Assembly: GCF_016411865.1 (NCBI RefSeq)
Contig: NZ_JAEKJA010000006.1
Location: forward strand, 1-64,000
Length of the DNA stretch: 64,000 bases
Direction of reading: 5' to 3'
Source of the DNA: Acuticoccus mangrovi
GTDB taxonomy: Bacteria > Pseudomonadota > Alphaproteobacteria > Rhizobiales > Amorphaceae
Positions 42,740-50,899 of this stretch are shown piece after piece; the first letter of the stretch is position 1, and every line of letters starts with the position of its first letter. A program made the translations under genes and the position numbers. The notes under the pieces were generated by a model. That model saw only the letters and a list, made by a program, of their open reading frames with translations. It had not been told where the DNA came from and ran no database searches.

Positions 42740-44498
42740 CATCCTGACCGCCACCCGCGCCCGTGCTCTGGCCGCCCTGAAGCCCCCTCCGCGCCTGTCC
42801 CTGGGGGATTGGATGGAAGCCCACATGCGGCTTCCCGAAGGCGTCTCTGCCCTCCCTGGGCGCGTCACCCTCTGGCCCTATCAACGCGGCATTGCCCAGG
42901 CAGTCAGCGACCCGCTGGTCGAGCGTGTGACGCTGGTGAAGCCCGTCCGCGTCGGGTTTACGACCTTGCTCACCGGGGCGCTGGCGTCCTACGTCGCCAA
43001 TGAGCCGTCCCCGATCCTGGCCCTTCTGCCCACGGAAGCGGACGCCCGAGACTATGTCGTCTCCGATCTGGAACCGATCTTCGACGCGACGCCCAGCTTG
43101 CGGGGGCTTATCTCTGCCGACGCGGACGAAGGCGGGCGGTCCACGCTTCTGTCGCGCCGCTTCCCCGGCGGGTCCCTGAAGATCGTCGCGGCCAAAAGCC
43201 CCCGGAACCTGCGCCGCCACAACGTCCGAGTACTGCTGATCGACGAAGCGGACGCCATGGAACCGTCCGCCGAAGGCAGCCCGATCACCTTGGCCGAACG
43301 GCGGACCCTCAGCTTCGCCAATCGCAAGATCATCCTGGGCAGCACCCCGACGCTTCTGGACACGTCGAACGTGCTGCGGTCCTACGCCCAATCGGACCAG
43401 CGGGTCTTCGAAGTCCCGTGCCCGGATTGTGGGGCCATGGCCGAAATCCAGTGGCGACATATCGAATGGCAGCCTGACCAGCCCCAGACGGCGGCTTTCC
43501 GCTGCCCCCATTGCGAGTCCCTGATCGACGAACGCCACAAGGCGGGCATGGTGGAGGCGGGGGCGTGGCGGGCCATGCGGCCCGAAATCGAAGGCCATGC
43601 GGGCTTCCGGCTGAACGCCCTTGTTTCGACGCTGGCAAACGCTTCCTGGGGCAAGCTTGCGGCGGAATTCATCGCGGCCAAGGGGCACCCGGACCAGCTT
43701 CAAACCTTCGTCAACACGATCCTGGCCGAAGGCTGGCGAGAGGCGGTGGAAGAGATCGACGAAACCGCCCTGGCATCGCGGCGGGAACGGTTCGGCCTGG
43801 ACGCGCTGCCCCGTGACGTGCTGGTCCTGACCGCCGGAGTCGATGTGCAAGGGGACCGGCTGGAAATCGTGATCCTGGGGCACGGGAAGACCGAATTCTT
43901 CGTCCTGGGGCAGCATGTCATCTGGGGCAGCCCCCATGAAGATCACAACTGGGCGGAACTGGACGACTTCCTTCGGGGGCAATGGCCGCACCCCGGCGGC
44001 GGGACCATGCGCTTGGACGCCGTGGCGGTGGACGCGGGCGACGGGGGGACCATGGACGCGGTTCTGGCCTTCTGCCGTCCCCGCTTTGCCCGCCGGATCG
44101 TCGCCATCAAGGGGGCACCGGGGGCGCGGCCCGGTATCAAGGCTAGCGAGACGCGCGGGTCCCGCCTGTTCATCCTGGGCGTGGACGGGCTGAAGGCCAC
44201 GCTTGCCAGCCATCTGTCGCGCGGGCGGACGGTGAGATTCAGCGACACCCTGGAAGACAGGTTCTTTGAAGAACTGGCGGCGGAACGGCGGCTGGTCCGA
44301 TACAAGCGGGGGGCACCTGTCCGGGTCTGGGAACGGATTGCGGGGCGGCGGGCCGAGTCCCTGGATTGCATGGTGTATGCCCTAGCCGTCCGCCCGCTTG
44401 TCGGGGTTGACCTGGACAGACGGGAAGCGGAAATTTCGACGAAAGCCGCCCCCGCGCGAACTCCGCCTGTCGTCAGGTCCGCTTGGCTTGATCGTTGA
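42729..44498 (+). CDS. Terminase large subunit, GpA family
   Basis: This 589-residue ATPase and nuclease of the packaging motor shows the GpA-family N-terminus LSLGDWMEAHMRLPEGVSALPG and WPYQRGIAQAVSDP. The ATP-binding loop is KPVRVGFTTLLTGAL (the family form, without a classical GxGKS), with Walker B VLLIDEADAME. Zinc-ligand-like cysteines follow in VPCPDCGA and FRCPHCES. The C-terminal nuclease region has LTAGVDVQGDRLEIVI and AVAVDAGDGGTMDA. It starts inside the small-subunit gene. Confidence 0.92.
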   Translation: MTTDILTATRARALAALKPPPRLSLGDWMEAHMRLPEGVSALPGRVTLWPYQRGIAQAVSDPLVERVTLVKPVRVGFTTLLTGALASYVANEPSPILALLPTEADARDYVVSDLEPIFDATPSLRGLISADADEGGRSTLLSRRFPGGSLKIVAAKSPRNLRRHNVRVLLIDEADAMEPSAEGSPITLAERRTLSFANRKIILGSTPTLLDTSNVLRSYAQSDQRVFEVPCPDCGAMAEIQWRHIEWQPDQPQTAAFRCPHCESLIDERHKAGMVEAGAWRAMRPEIEGHAGFRLNALVSTLANASWGKLAAEFIAAKGHPDQLQTFVNTILAEGWREAVEEIDETALASRRERFGLDALPRDVLVLTAGVDVQGDRLEIVILGHGKTEFFVLGQHVIWGSPHEDHNWAELDDFLRGQWPHPGGGTMRLDAVAVDAGDGGTMDAVLAFCRPRFARRIVAIKGAPGARPGIKASETRGSRLFILGVDGLKATLASHLSRGRTVRFSDTLEDRFFEELAAERRLVRYKRGAPVRVWERIAGRRAESLDCMVYALAVRPLVGVDLDRREAEISTKAAPARTPPVVRSAWLDR

Positions 44499-44772
44499 TG
44501 TTCAAGAGCGACCCGACGCTGGCAAACTTGGAAATGTCTTCGCGCGCGAACCGTCGCTTGTTGTCCCCACGGGGGCCTTTCTGTCGCAGGGCGGCGCGGA
44601 CGGACGTGATCGCCTTGTGCAGATAGTCCCGTTCGGTCTGGACCAGCCCCATGGCGTTGGCGTCGATCTGGATCGCGGCCAATTCACCTTCGGCCCGCTG
44701 CGCGAAAGCCGCGCCGCGAAGAACGTCGCTCAGGCGGTCTGCAATCTGCTGGTGTTCTTCACGGGTGGCCAT
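44473..44772 (-). CDS. Hypothetical protein, element cargo or regulator
   Basis: This 99-residue minus-strand protein is predicted to be largely helical (REEHQQIADRLSDVLRGAAF, VQTERDYLHKAITSVRAALRQ). It has a basic tail and no recognised motif. Its 3' end overlaps the large-terminase 3' end by 26 bp. The two genes here are the only ones in the element that run against the head genes, the usual place for accessory or interference functions in satellites. It is a real gene on balance; its function is unknown. Confidence 0.55.
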   Translation of the reverse strand: MATREEHQQIADRLSDVLRGAAFAQRAEGELAAIQIDANAMGLVQTERDYLHKAITSVRAALRQKGPRGDNKRRFAREDISKFASVGSLLNINDQAKRT

Positions 44773-44796
44773 GCCACCTGAATAGCAGGCTGACGG

Positions 44797-45012
44797 CTAA
44801 TCCGTCCACTTCTTGGGCGCGGCCTTGTCCACATAGCGTTCAACGTCCCCGATCTGGTGAGCCCACCAGACGAGTCTACCGTCTTCGGTGACGACGCGGT
44901 ATCTGGGCACCCCACGCGCGGGATTGGGGCACGATCGGAAGAACAGGCCGCACCGGTGGACCTTGTAGTAGACCCGCGCCTTCGCTCTTTGATGCTTTGA
45001 TCTGTCCGGCAT
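44797..45012 (-). CDS. Small basic hypothetical protein
   Basis: This 71-residue protein (MPDRSKHQRAKARVYYKVHR ... GDVERYVDKAAPKKWTD) has two cysteines (HRCGLFFRSCPN) and aromatic-rich strands. The frame is open upstream to a GTG at 45,105, so the start is uncertain and the ribosome site is weak for both. It lies 24 bases upstream of the 99-residue gene on the same strand. I do not recognise the family. It could be an inhibitor of helper-phage packaging or a defence cargo, but nothing in the sequence proves it. Confidence 0.45.
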   Translation of the reverse strand: MPDRSKHQRAKARVYYKVHRCGLFFRSCPNPARGVPRYRVVTEDGRLVWWAHQIGDVERYVDKAAPKKWTD

Positions 45013-45115
45013 CCTCGAATGGCCGGGGGCGGCTCTCGCAAACCGCCCCCGACTCCCCTTCAACGTCTGAGAAAAGCGACGCGCGTCCAACGCGCCGTGC
45101 CCCACTTCTACATGA

Positions 45116-45157
45116 GGAGATAAAACCCTGCAAATTTACTTGCAGATTTTAATCTCC
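45116..45157. promoter_or_regulatory. Nested palindrome between minus-strand accessory genes and plus-strand head genes
   Basis: GGAGAT (45,116-45,121) pairs with ATCTCC (45,152-45,157), and inside it CTGCAA (45,128-45,133) pairs with TTGCAG (45,140-45,145). The stretch is AT-rich compared with its surroundings and lies at the divergence point of two transcription units. It is well placed for a shared operator or divergent promoter. Confidence 0.5.
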
Positions 45158-45202
45158 TAATGTATGTTTTGGGCCGACCGAACCGCCGCGAAGGGACCCA
45201 AC

Positions 45203-45748
45203 ATGGCTGAAACACTAACGCTTCGAGCGATCGCCGACCATCTGGCGGACCAAGATGGAATCGCCGACCTGCAAGAGCGGGAAGCCCGCTATCAGCGCCT
45301 TCGGGCCATCGTGCAACAGGGCATGGTCACGTCTGACGTGGAAGTATCGAAAGGCAAGACCGCCACGTTTGGCGCGGTCAAGATCGCCCAGCTTCGTGTC
45401 CTGCAAGCCCTTATGGAAGCGGGCTTCAAGGGGCCGGTCCTATGGAAATTCAACGCCCATCTCAACAAGACACCGATCACGGGGGAGGCTGGCCACCAGC
45501 CGGGGACGATGATCGCCAAAGCCGTTGCCGGAACTGCGGCGGGCGAAGACTGGCAACTGGACATTCGGATCACGCGCCGCCGGGACGCCGACGAACCGGA
45601 ATATCTGGGCGGCCTTCGCCGCGCGGATGAACCCCGAAACCCGGTGAGCGACCAAATCCTCATGGCGGGCCGCGTCCTCTATGCCGCCGTGTCTTTGCCC
45701 GTGTCGGACTTGATCTGGCCCGTCCTGTCCGTTCTGGAGGCCGAATAG
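45203..45748 (+). CDS. Unknown protein upstream of the portal, possible winged-helix domain
   Basis: This 181-residue protein starts at ATG 45,203 behind GAAGGGAC. The N-terminal half (LTLRAIADHLADQDGIADLQ; KTATFGAVKIAQLRVLQALMEAGF) resembles a MerR-like winged helix only loosely. The C-terminal half is strand-rich without a motif I know. It ends two bases before the portal start, so it is in the head operon. It could be a scaffold, a packaging factor or a regulator, and no choice among these is possible by eye. Confidence 0.75.
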   Translation: MAETLTLRAIADHLADQDGIADLQEREARYQRLRAIVQQGMVTSDVEVSKGKTATFGAVKIAQLRVLQALMEAGFKGPVLWKFNAHLNKTPITGEAGHQPGTMIAKAVAGTAAGEDWQLDIRITRRRDADEPEYLGGLRRADEPRNPVSDQILMAGRVLYAAVSLPVSDLIWPVLSVLEAE

Positions 45749-45750
45749 TC

Positions 45751-47139
45751 ATGGCCTTCCGCCTTCCTCGACTCCCGAAACTGTTTCGGACAACTGAAAC
45801 CCCGGCGCGTCGCATGATCGACGCCGCCGCTGGCGGGCGTCGGGGCGGCGGCTTCGGCACCTTCGGGCCGATCAATCCCGAAGTGGCGGCGGGGGCGACG
45901 CTCACGCGGTCCCGCGCCCGTTACCTCGCCGCCAACAATCCCTTCCTGTCCAATGGCGTGGACAACTGGTCCGCCGCGCTGGTGGGGGCTGGCATCCGTC
46001 CGACGCCCCGCGCTGAAGATGCGGACACCCGCCGCGCCGCAAGTCGTGCTTTCGAGACCTGGGCGGACGACGCCGACGCGGCGGGGCGGACGGACTTCTG
46101 GGGGCTGCAACGGGACATCGCCCGTCACCTGATCGTGGACGGCGAAGCCCTGGTCATTATTCACGACGACGGGGACGGGCTGCGGCTTCAGACCGTCGCG
46201 CCCGAACAACTGGACGAAGCCAAGACGGCGGAACTTGGTGGCGGGCGGATGATCGTGAGCGGCGTGGAATTCGACGCCCAGGGCCGCCGTGTCGCCTATT
46301 GGCTTCTGCCCCACCGTCCGCATTCCACCTTCACCGATTACGCCCCGTCGATCCGCTTCGACGCCGCCGACGTGCTGCACATCATGCGCCCTCTGGGCGC
46401 GGGGCAGGTGCGCGGCTTGTCCTGGCTGGCCCCGGCGGTCCTGTCCGCTTCCGAACTGGACCAGTTGATGGACGCCCTGCTGGTGGGTGCGAAGACCAGC
46501 GCCATGTTCGCGGGCTTCCTCACCGATCTAAACGCCACGGGCGGGCTGCCCTTCGACGGCGACCAAGCCGGAAGCATCATGGACACGGGCCTGGAACCCG
46601 GAACGCTGAAGGTCCTGCCCGCCGGGATCGACGTGAAATTCTCTGCCCCCGACGCGGCCAAGGACTCGCCTGCCTTCCTGCGGATGAACCTGCAAGCCTT
46701 GGCTGCCGCCCTGGGGCTGCCCGAACACCTTCTGTCCGGGGACCTGACAAACGCCAACTATTCCAGCCTTCGGGCGGGCCTGCTGCCATTCCGGGCGCGG
46801 GTGGAACAGACGCAATACGGAACCCTCGTCCCGCAATTCCTGCGGCCTGTCTGGCGGCGGTGGATTGTTGCCGAAGTCCTGTCCGGGCGCTTGGACCTGA
46901 CCCCCGATCTGGCGGCGGAATGGATCATGCCCCGCCCGATGCAGGTGGACCCCCAGAAGGACTTGGCGGCCATGAAGGAAGCCTTGGCCCTGGGGCTGAC
47001 CAGCCGAACGAAGGCGGTCAACGAATTGGGCTGGAACGCCGACGATCTGGACGAGGAAATCGCCGCTGACCATGCCCGCGAACGCGACCTGGGGCTGACC
47101 TTCAGCCCCAGAACCCCGGAGTCCCCCAATGACGACTGA
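45751..47139 (+). CDS. Phage portal protein, lambda GpB family
   Basis: This 462-residue subunit of the dodecameric ring is where DNA enters the head. Lambda-type portal marks are RARYLAANNPFLSNGVDNWSAALVGAGI, WGLQRDIARHLIVDGEALVII, the loop DVLHIMRPLGAGQVRGLSWLAPAVL and LPEHLLSGDLTNANYSSLRAGLLPF. Full family length. GGAGG precedes the ATG. It overlaps the capsid-fusion gene by 11 bp. Confidence 0.93.
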   Translation: MAFRLPRLPKLFRTTETPARRMIDAAAGGRRGGGFGTFGPINPEVAAGATLTRSRARYLAANNPFLSNGVDNWSAALVGAGIRPTPRAEDADTRRAASRAFETWADDADAAGRTDFWGLQRDIARHLIVDGEALVIIHDDGDGLRLQTVAPEQLDEAKTAELGGGRMIVSGVEFDAQGRRVAYWLLPHRPHSTFTDYAPSIRFDAADVLHIMRPLGAGQVRGLSWLAPAVLSASELDQLMDALLVGAKTSAMFAGFLTDLNATGGLPFDGDQAGSIMDTGLEPGTLKVLPAGIDVKFSAPDAAKDSPAFLRMNLQALAAALGLPEHLLSGDLTNANYSSLRAGLLPFRARVEQTQYGTLVPQFLRPVWRRWIVAEVLSGRLDLTPDLAAEWIMPRPMQVDPQKDLAAMKEALALGLTSRTKAVNELGWNADDLDEEIAADHARERDLGLTFSPRTPESPNDD

Positions 47140-48916
47140 CGCCTTGACGCGGGCCGCCCAGACGCGCCCGAACAGCTTCGATCCGGCAACGCGAACGGTG
47201 TCCGCCGTCATCGCGTCGCCGACTCCCGTGCCCCGACGCGACTCGCGGGGGCCTTTCCTTGAAGTGTTGATGGCTGCCACCCTGGACCTGTCCGCCGCTG
47301 ACCTTCCGGTCCTCGACTCTCACCGGACTGCCAGTGTCCGGGACCAGTTGGGCCGGGTCCGGTCCATCGCCGTGGAAGGCGACTCTGTCGTCGCCGTCCT
47401 TTGGCTGTCGTCCGCCGAAGATGTTGCGCCCGTGGTGCAGCGGATCGCGGACGGCACGGTGACGGGGGTGTCCATCGGATACCGCGTCGCCGGGTGGACC
47501 GAGAAACAGACTCAGGCGGGGCGGGTGAAGAGCCCGACCGCATGGACGATTACCGAAGTCACCCTGACCAGCAATCCGGCGGACCCGTCCGCTCGTCTGA
47601 GGCATCAAGAGGAGTCCCCCATGCCCGAAGCTACCGAAACCGTTTTGCGGGATGTGGCGGAACAGACCCGCCGCCACGACATCCGCGCCCTGGTCCGAAC
47701 CGCTGGCCTGGACGCCCAGGTGGCGGACGACCTGATCGACGCGGGCGCGGACATGACCCGCGCCAAGGCGGAAATCGTCGACGCCGTGCAGGACCGCCGC
47801 CGCGCGGCCCCGATCATCCGGTCCCATGCCCCCGCGAACGACGATCCGGCGACGATCATCCGCCGCCAGTCCGACGCGCTGGCCTTCCGCATGGGCGGCG
47901 GCGGGGAACCCGCCAAAGACGTGCGTCCCTTCCTGAACCTCAGCCTTCGGGACATGGCCGTCGACTCCCTGACCCGTGCGGGGGTGTCCACGCGCGGCAT
48001 GTCGGCGGACGAAGTGTTCACGCGGGCCGGTGAGCACACCACCAGCGACTTCGCCCTGACCGTAAGCAATGCCATGGGCAAGGTGGCGCTGGACACCTAC
48101 AAGGCCGCCGAGTCCCCGCTCAAGACGCTTTGCCGCCAGCGGACGCTTCCCAACTTCAAGGACTCCACGTCCATCCGCCTGGGCGAAATGGGCCGCCTGG
48201 AAGAACTCGCCGAGTCGGGTGAGATCACCCACACCAGCCGCGCCGAAAGCGGCGAGACCATGCGCCTGAAGACCTTCGCTCGGGGCGTCACGGTTTCCCG
48301 GAAGCTGATGATCGACGACGATCTGGGCCTTCTGGGCGACATGACGGCGGCCCTGGGCGAAGCGGCGGCCCAGACCGAAGCGGACATCCTAGTCACGCTG
48401 CTGACCGGCAATCCGAACCTCAGCGACGGGACCCCGGTCTTCGACGCCACCCGTGGCAACCTGGGCAATGCTGGCGGCGGTTCCGCCGGGGCCATCGGTT
48501 CGGCGGGCGTGGACGTGTTCACGGACGCGCGGCAAGCCATGCGGACGGTCAAGGGCATGGACGGCAAGACCATCGTCGGCGCGGCCCCGCGCTTCATGAT
48601 CGTCGGGCCGGAAATCGAGACCCTGGCCGAAAAAATCCTGGCGGAAACCTACCCGACGAAATCGGACGAAGTGAACGTGGCCGCTTCGAAGATGACGCTT
48701 CTGGTGGAACCCCGCCTGGAAGGGGATGCGGTCTACATCTTCGCCGATCCGGCGCGGTTGGCGGCCATGCAATACGCCTATCTGTCGTCCGCCCAGGGCA
48801 TCCAGATTCAGCGGACGGAAGCCTGGGACACCCTGGGCATGAAGTATCGCGCCTTCCTGGACTTCGGCGCGGGCTGGCTCGACTGGCGCGGCGCGTATCT
48901 CCACGAAGGAAGCTGA
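47129..48916 (+). CDS. Prohead protease / major capsid protein fusion
   Basis: This single 595-residue chain contains a prohead serine protease and the capsid subunit. The N-terminal 170 residues hold the protease with candidate catalytic H65 (VLDSHRTAS) and S115 (VTGVSIGYRV). A helical, charged middle (about 170-260; ALVRTAGLDAQVADDLIDAG) may be the scaffold segment. From about 265 on it matches capsid subunits of the Mu-gpT-like group (PFLNLSLRDMAVDSLTRAG, FARGVTVSRKLMIDDDLG, SKMTLLVEPRLEGDAVYIFADP). Self-cleavage would release the mature capsid protein. Such fusions are known in some phages. Confidence 0.92.
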   Translation: MTTDALTRAAQTRPNSFDPATRTVSAVIASPTPVPRRDSRGPFLEVLMAATLDLSAADLPVLDSHRTASVRDQLGRVRSIAVEGDSVVAVLWLSSAEDVAPVVQRIADGTVTGVSIGYRVAGWTEKQTQAGRVKSPTAWTITEVTLTSNPADPSARLRHQEESPMPEATETVLRDVAEQTRRHDIRALVRTAGLDAQVADDLIDAGADMTRAKAEIVDAVQDRRRAAPIIRSHAPANDDPATIIRRQSDALAFRMGGGGEPAKDVRPFLNLSLRDMAVDSLTRAGVSTRGMSADEVFTRAGEHTTSDFALTVSNAMGKVALDTYKAAESPLKTLCRQRTLPNFKDSTSIRLGEMGRLEELAESGEITHTSRAESGETMRLKTFARGVTVSRKLMIDDDLGLLGDMTAALGEAAAQTEADILVTLLTGNPNLSDGTPVFDATRGNLGNAGGGSAGAIGSAGVDVFTDARQAMRTVKGMDGKTIVGAAPRFMIVGPEIETLAEKILAETYPTKSDEVNVAASKMTLLVEPRLEGDAVYIFADPARLAAMQYAYLSSAQGIQIQRTEAWDTLGMKYRAFLDFGAGWLDWRGAYLHEGS

Positions 48917-48918
48917 CC

Positions 48919-49149
48919 GTGGCCGTGTTGACGACCTCTGAACGGCTGGAAGAGGCGCAAGAGGCGCTTCACCAGCTTCTGACGGGGACGCAAGCCGTCG
49001 CTGTTACCGACCAGAACGGCGAGCGGGTGGAGTATCGCCCCACGAACCGCGCCGCGCTGGAACGGTATGTGGCGGACCTCGAAGCCCAACTGGCGGGGGC
49101 GCACAAGCCCCCGCACACCATCCGATTCCAGACCTCGAAAGGACTCTGA
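48919..49149 (+). CDS. gpW-like head-tail connector protein
   Basis: This 76-residue protein closely follows the lambda gpW pattern: ERLEEAQEALHQLLTGTQAVAV, then a short strand NGERVEYRPTN and ALERYVADLEAQLAG. gpW closes the portal after packaging and provides the platform for the tail. The start is GTG, two bases after the capsid-fusion stop. Its presence in an element without tails fits a head that receives a tail from a helper phage. Confidence 0.85.
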   Translation: MAVLTTSERLEEAQEALHQLLTGTQAVAVTDQNGERVEYRPTNRAALERYVADLEAQLAGAHKPPHTIRFQTSKGL

Positions 49150-49150
49150 A

Positions 49151-49480
49151 ATGAAGAACTTCGTTCAAGCCGGTGAGAATATCACCGTGACCGCCGCCGC
49201 CGCTGCCACCAGCGGGGATAGCGTGAAAATCGGCAGCCTGTTCGGCATCGCGGCGGGTGACGCCGAAACCGGGGACCCGCTGGTACTGGTGACGGCGGGC
49301 ATCTTCGACATGCCCAAGGTGGCCGCCGACGACATCACCCTGGGCGCTGCCGTCTACTGGCGCTCCAGCGACGGGCTGGTGACGACGACGGCGAGCGGGA
49401 ACACGAAAGTCGGCGTGGCCGTCACCGCCGCCGGCAATGGCGCGGCGAGCGTCCGCGTCCGCCTGAACGGCGCGTTCTGA
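49151..49480 (+). CDS. DUF2190 family capsid decoration protein
   Basis: This 109-residue strand-rich protein of the DUF2190/RecA-associated-like capsid cement group shows KNFVQAGENITVTAAAAATSGD, SLFGIAAGDAETGDPLVLVTAGIF, TLGAAVYWRSSDGLVTT and KVGVAVTAAGNGAASVRVRLNG. Family members sit beside capsid genes and bind the outer surface as cement. It starts two bases after the connector gene, in the same operon. Confidence 0.85.
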   Translation: MKNFVQAGENITVTAAAAATSGDSVKIGSLFGIAAGDAETGDPLVLVTAGIFDMPKVAADDITLGAAVYWRSSDGLVTTTASGNTKVGVAVTAAGNGAASVRVRLNGAF

Positions 49481-49490
49481 CGCGTCCCCC

Positions 49491-49745
49491 TTGGGCGTGG
49501 CCGATCATACCCAAAACCGGGAACTGGCAGTCCTACCGCCCACGAAGCGGGGGCTGTCGCGTGTCCTGGCGGCCGGTTACATCGACGTGAGCCCGACCAA
49601 ATTCGATCAAATGGTGGCTGATGGGCGAATGCCCAAGCCGAAGAGGATCGATGGACGGAAAGTCTGGGACGTGCGCGCTCTGGACCGATGCTTCGAAGCC
49701 TTGCCCAGCGACGGGGACGTGAACCACAATCCCTGGGACGAATGA
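49491..49745 (+). CDS. AlpA-like helix-turn-helix protein (excisionase/activator)
   Basis: This 84-residue protein (78-82 with other starts) has an excisionase-type winged helix: VLAAGYIDVSPTKFDQMVADGRMPKPKRIDGRKVWDVRALDRCFEAL. This follows the AlpA pattern, helix-turn-helix followed by GRFPKPxRxGxRxxxW. Start codons TTG 49,491 and GTG 49,497 are both possible. Its stop overlaps the integrase start as ATGA. AlpA proteins activate P4 and PICI excision, so it may be the switch of this element. Confidence 0.8.
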   Translation: MGVADHTQNRELAVLPPTKRGLSRVLAAGYIDVSPTKFDQMVADGRMPKPKRIDGRKVWDVRALDRCFEALPSDGDVNHNPWDE

Positions 49746-50812
49746 CGATGACCAGGGACGCCATGAAGATACGCTTGAAATACGTTGTGGAGGACGTGGA
49801 CCGCCACGGCAATGTCCGCCTCTATTTCCGCCGAAATGGCAAGAAAATCAGGCTTCCCAGCCCTATAGGCTCCCCGGAATTTCTTGCCGCCTACAAGACC
49901 GCATTTGCGGGCGAATCGAAGGCCAAGTCCGCGCCCAAGGTGGGGCAGGTCATTCCCGGTTCGGTGCGGTTCCTTTACGCGGAATACTACAAATCGGCCA
50001 TGTTTCGGGAACTCGACCCCCGGACTCAGAAGGTCCGCCGGGGCATTCTGGACCGCTTCTGTCAGCACAAGAACGACGGGGACAAGCCCTTCGCTTTGCT
50101 CCAGCCGAAGCACATCCGGGCGCGGCGCGACGAAATGATGGACCGCCCCGAAGCCGCGAACGGCATGGTGAAGGCGCTTCGCCAACTCTACAAATTCGCC
50201 GTCCGCTATGATCTTCACGACCGGAACCCGGCAACCGAAATCGAATATCTCAGCCCAAAGAACGCCGACGGATTCCATTCTTGGACCTTGGCCGAAATCG
50301 AGAAATTCGAAGAAACGCACCCGGTGGGGACCATGGCGCGGCTCGCGCTCGCTCTGGCGCTCTACACGGGCCAGCGGCGTTCCGATCTAGTGCAGCTTGG
50401 CAAACAGCACGTCCGCGACGGGTGGCTGGTCTTCACCCAACACAAGAACCGGAACCGCTCGCCTGTCCGTCAGGAAATTCCCATTGTGCAGGACCTTCAG
50501 CGGATCATCGACGCCAGCCCTACCGGGGACCTGACGTTCCTGGTCACGGCGTTCAATCGGCCCTTCACGTCGAACGGTTTCGGCAACCGCTTCCGCAAAT
50601 GGTGCGACGAAGCGGGCTTGCCCCAATGCTCAGTCCACGGACTCCGCAAGGCCGCCGCCGCGCGGCTCGCAGAAATGGGCTGCACCGAATTCGAGATCAT
50701 GGCGATAACGGGTCATCGGACTTCGAAGGAAGTCACCCGATACACTCGCGCCGCCAGCCAGAAGACCCGCGCGGAAAGCGCCTTGAAGCGCATGACGGCG
50801 GAACGGAAGTAG
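49742..50812 (+). CDS. int: Tyrosine integrase of the element
   Basis: This 356-residue site-specific recombinase has an N-terminal arm-binding domain (about 10-75), a core-binding domain (about 75-170; LYAEYYKSAMFREL) and a C-terminal catalytic domain. Catalytic residues are R212 (TGQRRSDL), H299 and R302 (HGLRKAAAARL), H325 (TGHRTSKE) and nucleophile Y334 (VTRYTRAAS). It ends 87 bp before attR at tRNA-Phe, the normal position for an integrase of a tRNA-targeting element. It is co-translated with the AlpA-like gene. Confidence 0.95.
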   Translation: MTMTRDAMKIRLKYVVEDVDRHGNVRLYFRRNGKKIRLPSPIGSPEFLAAYKTAFAGESKAKSAPKVGQVIPGSVRFLYAEYYKSAMFRELDPRTQKVRRGILDRFCQHKNDGDKPFALLQPKHIRARRDEMMDRPEAANGMVKALRQLYKFAVRYDLHDRNPATEIEYLSPKNADGFHSWTLAEIEKFEETHPVGTMARLALALALYTGQRRSDLVQLGKQHVRDGWLVFTQHKNRNRSPVRQEIPIVQDLQRIIDASPTGDLTFLVTAFNRPFTSNGFGNRFRKWCDEAGLPQCSVHGLRKAAAARLAEMGCTEFEIMAITGHRTSKEVTRYTRAASQKTRAESALKRMTAERK

Positions 50813-50815
50813 GAC

Positions 50816-50857
50816 AAAAGTGTCCCACTTTTCGAAGTGTTGGCAGACGGTGGGACA
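50816..50857. other. Putative integrase arm-type sites, right end
   Basis: AAAAGTGTCCCAC (50,816-50,828) and GTGGGACA (50,850-50,857) mirror the left-end pair at 39,493-39,548. The 13-bp AAAAGTGTCCCAC is identical at both ends. They lie between the integrase stop and attR. Confidence 0.6.
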
Positions 50858-50899
50858 AAACCGCCACCTAAGCCCCTGAAAACACTGAGGTAGGAAAAT

